The notes under the pieces were generated by a model. The model saw nothing but the letters and a program-made list of their open reading frames with translations, ran no database searches and was not told the origin of the DNA. A stretch of DNA of 64,000 nt, from NCBI RefSeq assembly GCF_016919245.1, contig NZ_JAFEJA010000001.1, positions 1,240,001-1,304,000 on the forward strand, written 5' to 3'. Both the position numbers and the translations under genes were made by a program. Of this stretch, positions 16,876 to 24,867 are shown in pieces (position 1 is the first letter of the stretch; every line of letters starts with the position of its first letter). The DNA is from Streptomyces zhihengii. Its GTDB lineage: Bacteria > Actinomycetota > Actinomycetes > Streptomycetales > Streptomycetaceae.

Positions 16876-17083
16876 TTGGGCTCCTGTTCGGTCGGGCACC
16901 GATGCCCTGACCTGGGTCCAGCGGCCGTGGGGCGGGCATGCCCCGCCGGCCGTCGACAGCCATGCAGACCTTCTGCGGCAGCACAACACTGGTCGCCGAG
17001 GCACAAGGGGTGCAATCAGGGACACTGAAACCCGTATACGTAAAGAAACGAATTGCCCCGGAACCTCCCAGGAGAGTGATTCG

Positions 17084-19954
17084 GTGGACACGGTGAGTGA
17101 GCGCGCGGCGGACCACTGGCTGACGCGCGCGCTGGAGAACGCCGGCGCCCCGGACGACCGCGCCCTCCACCAGCAGCCGGCCGCGCTGCTGCTGGTGGAG
17201 GGCGCGGCCGGGACGGGCAGGTCGCGCCTGGCCCGGCTGATGCTGGAGCGGGCGGCCTCGGCCGGCGCCGGGACGCTCGCGGTGGGCTTCACACCGTTCG
17301 GGGCCACGGTCACCGCCCGCCCTCCCGCGGCCCCGTCGCCGCCCCCGGCACCCCGCGTCCCGGGAAGGCCGCCGCCCGGCGGCACCGGCACCGGCACCGG
17401 GCGGCACGGCGACGAGGGCGACGGCCGCCCCCGCGGCACCCTGCGCGAAGCCCTCGCCCCGCTGTCGGGCGCGGACCGCACCCCCGGCGGCGTCCCCCTG
17501 CTCCTGGTCGCCGACGACGTCCATCTCGCCGACCGCCCCGCCCGGGACGCGCTGCGCAGGGTGCTGGCCCGGCCGCCCGCCGGGCTGGCCGCCGTGCTGA
17601 CCTACCGGCCCGAGGAGCTGCGCGAACCGGGGCTGGTGCTCGGCCGCACCGCCGCCCTCCCCGCCTCCCTCGCGGTGCGGCGCCTGACGCTCGCGCCCCT
17701 GGACGGCGAGGAGGTCCGCGCGCTCGTCGACGAACTGCTGGGCGGCCCCGACCGCGGCCCCACCGAGCTGTACACCCGCATCACGCAGCGTTCGGGCGGG
17801 GTGCCGCAGGTGGTCGTCGATCTGGCCGGTCTGCTGCGGGAGACCGGTGAGCCGCGCGAGCGGTACACGCTGCGGGACCTGGAGGCCGCCGGGGTGCCGC
17901 CCCGGCTGCGGCAGCTCGCCCTCGGCCGGGTCGCCGCCCTCCCCGAGGAGCTGCGCCCGGTCGCCTTCGCAGCCGCCGTCCTGGACGAGCCCGCGGAGGC
18001 GGAGGAGCTGGGGGCGGTCGCCGGGCTGACGGCCCAGGCCGGCACCGAGGCGCTGGTGCGCGCGCTGCGCGGGGGCGTGCTGCGCGAGGACGGGCTCGGA
18101 CGGTACGCCTTCTTCGTCCCGCTGGCCGCCACCGCCGTGTACGACGCGATACCCGGGCCCGTCCGCCGTCTGCTGCACCGCAGCGCGGCGCGGGTCCTCT
18201 CGCACCGGCGCCCGGAGCCGTGGGTGGCGCTGGCCCGGCACCGGCGCCACGGCGGCGAGGTGCGCGGCTGGCTGCACGCCGTGGAGCAGGCGGCCACGGA
18301 ACGCGCGGCGGCGGGCGACCACCAGGCGGCGATCGACCTGCTGGAGACGACCCTGTCCCGGACGACGGTCCCGCTGCACGCCCGGGCCCGGCTGGCGCCG
18401 CTGCTGGCGCACAGCGCGGTGCTCGGACTGCGCTCCGAGCAGACGGTCACGGTGCTGCGGCAGATCCTCGACGAGCAGTCCCTGCCGGCCGCGGTGCGCG
18501 GGCAGATCCGTCTCGACCTCGGACTGCTGCTGTGCAACCAGGCGGTGGCCGGGATGCAGGGCTGGCTGGAGCTCCAGCGGGCGGTGGAGGAGCTCCAGGA
18601 GCGGCCGGTGATGGCCGCCCGGGCGATGGCCGCGCTGGCGATGCCGCTGCTGTCGACCGTCCCCCTGGAACGCAATCTGCACTGGCTGCGGCGGGCGGAG
18701 AAGGCGGGGGCGGAGAGCGACGACGAGGAGGCCCGGACGGCTGTCGCGGCCAACCGGGTGGGCACCCTGATGTACATCGGCGACCCGGCGGCCTGGGAGG
18801 CGCTGGAGGCGCTGCCGAGGGACACCACCGACGCGGTGTACCAGCAGCACGTCGCCCGCGGACTGTGCAACGCCGCCGACGGGGCCATGTGGCTCGGACG
18901 ACTGGCACCGGCGCGCGAACTCCTCGCGGAGGGAGTGGAGTTGGCCACCCGCAGCGGTGCCGCGTACGTCGAGGAGGGCGCGCGCGGCACCTCGCTGCTG
19001 CTCGACTGGGCCGAGGGGCGCTGGGACGATCTCGCGGCCCGCGCGCGGGCGTTCGCCGCGGAGGCGGAGACCATGCCCGGCATGGCCGTGGACGGCCGCA
19101 CCGTGCTCGGGATGCTGGCGCTCGCGCGCGGGGAGTGGCAGCAGGCGACGGCATGGCTCGTCGGCGAGGGGCCGCGCGAGCCGAACGCGGCCGCCGTGCC
19201 GCATGTGGCCGCCGCCTCCGGCGCGATGATCCGGATGGCGCTGGTCCGGGACGACGTGGACGCCGCGGTGGCCGAGGCATCGGCGGCCTGGGACCGGCTG
19301 CGGGACAAGGGCGTGTGGGTGTGGGGCGCGGAGCTGGCGCCGTGGGCCGTCGAGGCGACCCTGCGCTCGGGGCGGACCGCGGTCGCGCGGGCGATGGTCG
19401 CCGAGTACGCCGCGGGCCTCGAAGGGCGCCAGGCGCCCGCCTCGGACGCCGCCCTTGCGTGGTGCCGCGCCCTGGTGGCCGAGGACGCGGGCGACCACAC
19501 GGCGGCGACGGCGCTGTTCCGGCAGTCGGCGCTGGTGTACGCGGGGCTGCCGCGCCCCTACGCGGCCGTGCTGGCGACCGAGGGCGCCGCCCGTTGCCGG
19601 CTCGCCGCGGGCGGGGACACGGCCCCGGCGGTCGCGGACCTCGCCTCCTGCGTGGGCCGGCTGACGGAGCTGGGCGCCGTCTGGGACGCCGCCCGCGTCC
19701 GCGCGCTGCTGCGCGCCCACCAGCCGGCGGACGGGCACCGGCCCCGCGGCCGTCCCGCGTACGGGGACCAGTTGTCACCGCGCGAGCAGGAGGTGGCGGA
19801 TCTCGCGGCGACCGGGCTCACCAACCGGGAGATCGCCGCGACCCTCCATCTCTCCCCGCGCACCGTGGAGCAGCACGTGGCCCGCGCCCGCCGGAAGCTG
19901 GAGTCGCAGTCCGGGCAGAGCCTGCCCCGGGGCCGCGCCCGGCGCCCCGGCTGA
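17084..19954 (+). CDS. Large AAA+ ATPase LuxR-family regulator (LAL-like)
   Basis: 956 residues. The N-terminal ATPase has Walker A GAAGTGRS (about residue 45) and Walker B-like LLLVADDVHLAD, with an unusual ~60-residue Pro/Gly-rich insert between them. A long helical, TPR-like middle is followed by a C-terminal LuxR HTH (LSPREQEVADLAATGLTNRE, then IAATLHLSPRTVEQHVARAR). GTG 17084 is preceded by AGGAGAG; GTG 17093 is an alternative. Such regulators activate secondary-metabolite or sugar genes in response to a ligand. No biosynthetic cluster lies beside it, so the target is unknown. Confidence 0.9.
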   Translation: MDTVSERAADHWLTRALENAGAPDDRALHQQPAALLLVEGAAGTGRSRLARLMLERAASAGAGTLAVGFTPFGATVTARPPAAPSPPPAPRVPGRPPPGGTGTGTGRHGDEGDGRPRGTLREALAPLSGADRTPGGVPLLLVADDVHLADRPARDALRRVLARPPAGLAAVLTYRPEELREPGLVLGRTAALPASLAVRRLTLAPLDGEEVRALVDELLGGPDRGPTELYTRITQRSGGVPQVVVDLAGLLRETGEPRERYTLRDLEAAGVPPRLRQLALGRVAALPEELRPVAFAAAVLDEPAEAEELGAVAGLTAQAGTEALVRALRGGVLREDGLGRYAFFVPLAATAVYDAIPGPVRRLLHRSAARVLSHRRPEPWVALARHRRHGGEVRGWLHAVEQAATERAAAGDHQAAIDLLETTLSRTTVPLHARARLAPLLAHSAVLGLRSEQTVTVLRQILDEQSLPAAVRGQIRLDLGLLLCNQAVAGMQGWLELQRAVEELQERPVMAARAMAALAMPLLSTVPLERNLHWLRRAEKAGAESDDEEARTAVAANRVGTLMYIGDPAAWEALEALPRDTTDAVYQQHVARGLCNAADGAMWLGRLAPARELLAEGVELATRSGAAYVEEGARGTSLLLDWAEGRWDDLAARARAFAAEAETMPGMAVDGRTVLGMLALARGEWQQATAWLVGEGPREPNAAAVPHVAAASGAMIRMALVRDDVDAAVAEASAAWDRLRDKGVWVWGAELAPWAVEATLRSGRTAVARAMVAEYAAGLEGRQAPASDAALAWCRALVAEDAGDHTAATALFRQSALVYAGLPRPYAAVLATEGAARCRLAAGGDTAPAVADLASCVGRLTELGAVWDAARVRALLRAHQPADGHRPRGRPAYGDQLSPREQEVADLAATGLTNREIAATLHLSPRTVEQHVARARRKLESQSGQSLPRGRARRPG

Positions 19955-19968
19955 TCCTCGCCCGGGGC

Positions 19969-20075
19969 CCCGGCCGAGCACGACCGGCCCGCGCCGGGTG
20001 TCCCGGCCGAGCACCGCCGACCGCGCCGGGCGTCCCGGCCGAGCACCGCCGACCCGTGCCGGGCGTCCCGGCTGA
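19969..20075. repeat. Short tandem repeat, period 32-33 bp
   Basis: CGGCCGAGCA recurs at 19971, 20004 and 20036 with a partial fourth copy, in the 220-bp gap between the LuxR gene and the small anchored-protein gene. Each unit is GC-rich and foldable. No gene is seen in this gap. Confidence 0.75.
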
Positions 20076-20174
20076 CCCGCGTGCGGAGCCCCGGCCGACC
20101 GTGCCCCGGGCCGGTGGCCGCCTGCCGCCTGCCGCCCGGGACGGGTGTTCGAGGCGGCGTGGTTGAATGCGCGC

Positions 20175-20576
20175 ATGATCGAGCTCGTGCTGACGGCCGT
20201 GGTGCTGGCCCTCGCCGTATGGATGCTGAGCAAGCAGCTCCGGCAGCGGTCCGCCGGCACCACCGCGGAGAAGCCCACCGGCGTGCCCTGCATGCTCGCC
20301 TCGGGCAAGGGACGGCCCAGGTTCCGGCCGGGGCGGCTGGTCGTCGGATCCGAACCGCTGACCTGGAAGCCCTCGCTCGGCGGCCGTGACGTCGTCCTGC
20401 CCGCCGATCTCGCCCACACGGCCACGCGCTCGGTCACCGTCAGGGAGGCCGTCGGCGTCAACCCCCGGGCGCGGATCGTGGAGTGCGCGTCGGCGGACGG
20501 CGCGTGGCTCATCGCCGTCCTGCCGGAGGAACTGGAGCACGTCCTCGGTGCGGTGCGGCCGGCCACGGCCGCCTGA
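20175..20576 (+). CDS. Small membrane-anchored protein, possibly DUF2550-like
   Basis: 133 residues. One N-terminal helix (MIELVLTAVVLALAVWMLS) is followed by a compact soluble domain with a beta-rich look (RPRFRPGRLVVGSEPLTWKP, ARIVECASADGAWLIAVLP). The layout, an anchor followed by a domain that begins with a Cys and a GRPRFRPG-like strand, resembles DUF2550 proteins, but I am not certain. ATG 20175 is chosen so that the helix starts at the N-terminus. A strong terminator follows, so it is the last gene of its transcript. Confidence 0.65.
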   Translation: MIELVLTAVVLALAVWMLSKQLRQRSAGTTAEKPTGVPCMLASGKGRPRFRPGRLVVGSEPLTWKPSLGGRDVVLPADLAHTATRSVTVREAVGVNPRARIVECASADGAWLIAVLPEELEHVLGAVRPATAA

Positions 20577-20651
20577 GCCCCCCTTTCCGGCGCGGGCGGT
20601 TCCGGCCCGCCTCCACCTCTCCTCCCTGCCCTCCCCCCTCCCTCCCCCTTC

Positions 20652-20676
20652 AAGGCCCGCACTCCGTGCGGGCCTT
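20652..20676 (+). terminator. Intrinsic terminator
   Basis: AAGGCCCGCAC (20652-20662) and GTGCGGGCCTT (20666-20676) form a perfect 11-bp stem with a 3-nt loop, 75 bp past the stop at 20576. Confidence 0.9.
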
Positions 20677-20801
20677 CGTCGTGCGCCCCCGACACGCCGC
20701 CTCCTGGGCGCCGCTGTACACAACTCCGTTCACCAGTTAGCTTGTTGACTCGGTTCACAGCGATATGCCGTGAAGTCCGCGACTACACATTGGGGGGTCA
20801 G

Positions 20802-23147
20802 GTGTTCCGTCACCTGCTCATGTACCGCCGCACGAACCGCACCGCCTTCACCACCGTCACGACCCGCACCACCGTCCCGACCCGCACCGCCTTCACCGCC
20901 GTCACGTCCGCCGCGATCGCCGTGGCGCTCGGCGCCGGGCCGGCCACCGCACTGCCCGCCACCGCCCGCGCCGCCGGACCGGCCGGTCCGGCGCAGGGCA
21001 CGGCGGGCGCCGAGGTGCTCGTACCGGCGCCCGCCGTCCACGCCGACGGCCCGCAGACCCTGCTGACCAGCGGCAGCGACGGCATGCTGCACCGCGAGGG
21101 CGGCGGCTACCTCTGGACGACCACGTACAACCGCACCACCAGGCCCGTCCCCGAACTGGACGGTGTGCCGGAGGAGTCGATCGTCCGGCAGCACGACACC
21201 GTCAACCGGGTCACCTACACCAGGCCGCGCGAGGACGGCGGCACCGACATCGTCCGGATCGGGATGGAGGACCCCCGCTTCGGCTCCACGCTCACCGTCC
21301 CGGCGGGGTATCTGAACCCGACCGTCGCCGGCGGCTGGGTGCTGGCCACCGTCGACCAGGGCGACGGCACGTACCGGCTGGTGGAGTACCGCAACGGCCG
21401 GGAGAGCCCGATCCGCCTCCCCGACGGCGCCACCACCGGCGCCGAACCGGTCACGTACGGCTCCGCCTACGGCCGGCTGCTCATCGGCTGGACCGGCGCC
21501 GACGGCACGCCGGGCTACGGCGTCGTCGGCACGCCGGACAACACGGTGACCCCGCTGCCGGTGCGCGGCGAGGCGAGCAGCCTGCGGGTGACGCAGGAGG
21601 AGGTGAGCTGGGTGACCCGCGACGGCGGCACCACCGCCGTGCACATCAGGGGCGTGGACAGCACCGCCGCGCCGCGCGTCGTCCCGCTCGACGTCCGCTC
21701 CCCCGGCAGCGCCGTGCAGGCGTACCCCGTCGGCGACAACGTGCTCTGGTACGAGGGCGAGGGCGGCACCCTGCGCCTGACCCCGTACGCGGGTGCGGAG
21801 ACGTCCCGGGACCTGCTCACCGGCGTCGAGTCCGGTTACCAGCTCATCGAGGGCCGCGGGGAGTTCGCCGCGCTCGGCAGGGACGCGGACGGCCGCCGCG
21901 GGATCCATCTGTTCGGCGTGGACGGCCTCGGCCTCGTCTCCGACCTGGCCGTCCGCCAGGCGCCCCGTACCCAGGTGGGGCGGGGCACCGTCCGGGCACT
22001 GTCCCTGGCCGGGGGCCGGCTCCGGCACACCACCGACCTGTCCGGCACGACGACCCTGCACGGCCTGGACGTCGGCGTGGGCCCGCAGCCGCGGCACGGC
22101 GCCGCGCTGCCGGACTTCGCAGGACTCGCGCCGGGGCGGTTCGCGGACGGCGGCGACGAGGGGACGGCCCGGCTGCTGACCGACCCGGAGACGGGCCACG
22201 ACGTCCTGGTGACGGGCGACGACCCGCGGCAGCCGGCGGACACCTTCGCCCTCCCGCACGCGGACGGCCGGATCACCGGCGTCTCCCCCGAGTTCCTGCT
22301 GTACCGCGCGGGCGGGCGCGTCCTCGTCGTCGACACCGCCCGCGACCGGATCGTGCGCGACCTGCCGGAGCAGGCCGCCGCCCTGGACCACGGCACCCTG
22401 CTCGTGGCGTCGCGGTGGCTGCCGGGCACCGTCCACGGCATCGACCTGCGCAGCGGCCGGATCACCGGCGCCCTGCGGACCGGCGCCTCCTGTGTGCCGG
22501 ACGAACTCCAGAACAGCGGCACGCTGCTGTACTGGAGCTGTGCCGGGCAGGACACGGCGGGCGTCCGCGACCGGGCCACCGGGCGGACCTGGCCCGCACC
22601 CGCCACCGGCACGCTGCTCGGCGACCGGTTCCTGGCCGCCCGCAACGGCGGCACCCTGCGGCTGACGGGCCTGGAGGCCGACGGCGGCACGACGGACCTG
22701 GGCGTCGTCGACCACCTCAAGCCGACGGCGTCCGGCGAGGACCGCGGCCGGACGTGGACCGTCGACCCGGGCGCGGGCAAGCTCGCCTGGGTCGACGCGG
22801 ACGACACCGTCCATGTCACCGCCCCGCAGCAGGCCGTCTCCCCGCTGACGGTGGCCGACTCCGTCACCCCCGCCACCGCCGGGGCCGCGGGATGGGACGG
22901 GGTCTGGTGGCTGTCCAAGCCCGCCGCCTCCTGGACGCTGGTGCTCACCGACCGCCGGACCGGCGCCGAGATCCGCACCTGGACGGGTGCGGACACCCGC
23001 GGCAGCGTCCGGGTGAGCTGGGACGGCACCTCCGCCACCGGCGCCCCGGTCCCGCGCGGCGGCTACGTCTGGAAACTGACCGCCGCCCCGGCCGACGGCA
23101 CGGGCGGGCCGGCGACGGCCACGGGGCAGGTGCGCGTCACCGGCTGA
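20802..23147 (+). CDS. Secreted beta-propeller protein with C-terminal FlgD-Ig-like domain
   Basis: 781 residues from GTG 20802, which has a GGGGGG site just upstream. A long, Arg/Thr-rich n-region leads to a hydrophobic stretch (TAVTSAAIAVALGAGPATA) ending in an A-x-A type cleavage site. The body is made of repeating beta-strand blades with YxxW/GxxL patterns, a likely propeller. The C-terminal ~90 residues carry the FlgD-Ig signature WDGTSATGAPVPRGGYVWKL. This fits a family of exported Streptomyces propeller proteins of unknown function. It ends at a double terminator. Confidence 0.82.
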   Translation: MFRHLLMYRRTNRTAFTTVTTRTTVPTRTAFTAVTSAAIAVALGAGPATALPATARAAGPAGPAQGTAGAEVLVPAPAVHADGPQTLLTSGSDGMLHREGGGYLWTTTYNRTTRPVPELDGVPEESIVRQHDTVNRVTYTRPREDGGTDIVRIGMEDPRFGSTLTVPAGYLNPTVAGGWVLATVDQGDGTYRLVEYRNGRESPIRLPDGATTGAEPVTYGSAYGRLLIGWTGADGTPGYGVVGTPDNTVTPLPVRGEASSLRVTQEEVSWVTRDGGTTAVHIRGVDSTAAPRVVPLDVRSPGSAVQAYPVGDNVLWYEGEGGTLRLTPYAGAETSRDLLTGVESGYQLIEGRGEFAALGRDADGRRGIHLFGVDGLGLVSDLAVRQAPRTQVGRGTVRALSLAGGRLRHTTDLSGTTTLHGLDVGVGPQPRHGAALPDFAGLAPGRFADGGDEGTARLLTDPETGHDVLVTGDDPRQPADTFALPHADGRITGVSPEFLLYRAGGRVLVVDTARDRIVRDLPEQAAALDHGTLLVASRWLPGTVHGIDLRSGRITGALRTGASCVPDELQNSGTLLYWSCAGQDTAGVRDRATGRTWPAPATGTLLGDRFLAARNGGTLRLTGLEADGGTTDLGVVDHLKPTASGEDRGRTWTVDPGAGKLAWVDADDTVHVTAPQQAVSPLTVADSVTPATAGAAGWDGVWWLSKPAASWTLVLTDRRTGAEIRTWTGADTRGSVRVSWDGTSATGAPVPRGGYVWKLTAAPADGTGGPATATGQVRVTG

Positions 23148-24176
23148 TCCGGCGAGGGCACCGGCCCCTCCCCCGGGGCGGGGCCGGTGCCGTCTCCCGG
23201 TGCCGTCCCGGGGAACGGCACCGGCCCCGGGACTCCACGACCACGCGGAAGCGGTACCCGGGCGGCGCGGGCGGCGCGCCCGCGCTCCGTCACCACGCGG
23301 ACCCGGCGCACGGGCCTCACGAGGCCACGGGGACGGGGACGGGGACGGGGCAACCGCGGCACCACGGCGCGGAGACGGGGACAGGGACGGGGCAACCGCG
23401 GCACCACGGCGCGGAGACGGCGCACCGGCCGCACCGCGGCCCGGGCCGCCGGACCGGTGAGGGCCAGGGCGACGAGCGCGACGGCGAAGGCGAGGACCCC
23501 GAGGCGGGCCGCCGTCACGGACAGCACCAGGACGAACGCCAGGGTGCCGACGGCGGACCGGGCCGCCCCGCGGCTCATCGCCGCCGCGGCGGCCGGCCCA
23601 GCCGCGCGGTGCGCGGCGGGAACCATGATCGCGAGCAGCACCGGGAGCGAGGAGAGGACACCGCCCGCCCGGGAACCGAGCGCGCCGGCCGCGGCCACGG
23701 CGGTCAGGACCGTCGTGGCGGCCAGCGCCATGCGCGCGGGCAGGTCCCACCACCGGGGCGCGCGGCCCGCTCCCGCCGGCGCGGCGGGGGCGGACCCGCG
23801 CGGGGCCGGCCGCCGCGAGCACGGCGGAGAGCCCCGCCGTCGCCCAGACCGACGGGGAGAGCGCCCCCGCGCAGGCACCGGCGCCCGCCGCCGCCAGGGC
23901 GGCTCCGAACGCGCCGGCGGGGCGCAGCCGGGTGGCGAGCCACGCGTAGGCGAGGCAGAAGCAGACGACGGCGAGCTGGCCGGTGACACCGCCCTCGGCG
24001 GCCTCGGCGGCCGCCGTGCCGCCGCTGTCGCAGCACATCAGCAGGAGGAACGGGCCGGTGGTGGTCGGTGCGCCGAGCAGCCGCCCGCCGAGGGCCGGCC
24101 CGGCACGGCGCGCGACGAGGGAGACGACGAGGACGAGGGAGGGGGCCAGCAGGATGCGAAGCAGTGCGATGTCCAC
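23063..24176 (-). pseudogene. Polytopic membrane protein gene with a frameshift at a C5 tract
   Basis: Coding starts at GTG 24176 and gives ~130 residues with four hydrophobic segments (LLAPSLVLVVSLVA, GQLAVVCFCLAYAWLATRL and others). The membrane-protein pattern then continues in the next frame from about 23785 (RAPRWWDLPARMALAATTV, VGTLAFVLVLSVTAARLG). Removing one C from the C5 run (G5 on plus, 23786-23790) would join both frames smoothly. The two halves also resemble each other, as in transporters with internal duplication. The second frame runs through a Pro/Arg-rich tail with a 42-bp duplication to 23063, past the terminators above, so the true 3' end is uncertain. Divergent from an AsnC regulator; amino-acid export is a guess. 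Confidence 0.65.
23157..23223 (+). terminator. Two consecutive terminator hairpins
   Basis: GGCACCGGCCCC (23157-23168) pairs with GGGGCCGGTGCC (23180-23191). A second stem, CGGTGCCGT (23198-23206) / ACGGCACCG (23215-23223), follows immediately. They start 10 bp past the stop at 23147. Confidence 0.85.
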
Positions 24177-24297
24177 GACTGCGATCGTCTCAGTGAATCG
24201 CCCGACTTTGGCTCGGAGTTCATGGCCGCAGGGGCCCTTCCACCGAATAATCCTCGGCGCCTCATCGCTGGTGCCGAGTTTTCCGTATCCTTGCGGG

Positions 24298-24747
24298 ATG
24301 GACCGTATCGACCGGCAGATCCTGCACGTCCTGCTCACCGACGCCCGCGCCACCTACCAGGAGCTGGGCCGGCGGGTGCAGTTGTCCGCCAACACCGTCG
24401 CCGAGCGGGTGCGCAGGCTCCAGGCGAGCGGTGTGGTGCGCGGCTACCGTGCCGAGCTGGATCTCCACGCCCTCGGCCACGGCATGGAGATGATCAGCAA
24501 CATCCGCCTGCGGGAGGGCTTCGACCGCGCCGCCTTCGAGGAAGGGCTGCGGACCGTCCCGCAGGTCGTCGGCGCGATGCGGCTCACCGGGGACTTCGAC
24601 TACCAGCTCCGGATGGCCTGCGCCGACTCCCGCGAGTTCGAGGCCGTGATCGACCTCCTGAAGGCCGAGCACGGCGTCCAGCGCCTGAACAGCCGTCTGC
24701 TGCTCCACGAGGTCGACCTGGGGCCGGGACGGCTGGTCGCCCCCTGA
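24298..24747 (+). CDS. Lrp/AsnC-family transcriptional regulator
   Basis: 149 residues. An N-terminal HTH (MDRIDRQILHVLLTDARATY, then LGRRVQLSANTVAERVRRL) is followed by an AsnC/RAM ligand-binding fold containing GAMRLTGDFDYQLRM, close to the usual TGxxDYLL motif. ATG 24298 opens with the family's typical M-D-x-I/L-D-R-x-I-L. It is divergent from the frameshifted membrane-protein gene, the arrangement usual for Lrp-type regulators controlling an amino-acid exporter, so that gene is the likely target. Confidence 0.93.
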   Translation: MDRIDRQILHVLLTDARATYQELGRRVQLSANTVAERVRRLQASGVVRGYRAELDLHALGHGMEMISNIRLREGFDRAAFEEGLRTVPQVVGAMRLTGDFDYQLRMACADSREFEAVIDLLKAEHGVQRLNSRLLLHEVDLGPGRLVAP

Positions 24748-24795
24748 GCGCGCCGCGGCACCGCTCGGCGCCGGGTGACGACCGGGCGGGGGCGG

Positions 24796-24820
24796 GGGCG
24801 GCCCGGCACACGGGCCGCCC
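24796..24820. terminator. Bidirectional terminator
   Basis: GGGCGGCCCG (24796-24805) and CGGGCCGCCC (24811-24820) form a perfect 10-bp stem with a 5-nt loop between the convergent AsnC and ABC-exporter genes. Confidence 0.85.
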
Positions 24821-24867
24821 GTCCCGGGAGCGGACGGCCCCGCGCCGCCCCCGGACCCGGGAGCGGA

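Noticed and set aside
16862..19738. A 958-codon minus-strand frame over the LuxR gene
   Set aside because: Antisense shadow of the AAA+/LuxR protein; no domain motif and biased Arg/Gly/Ala composition.
20745..20770. TTGACT as a -35 for the propeller gene
   Set aside because: No -10 at 16-19 bp spacing; the GATATG at 20762 is too close.
20730..24353. A 1207-codon open frame on the minus strand
   Set aside because: Most of it is antisense to the propeller/FlgD-Ig gene and has a Gly/Arg/Ala-rich shadow translation. Only 24176 to about 23790 of this frame is coding, as the first half of the frameshifted membrane protein.
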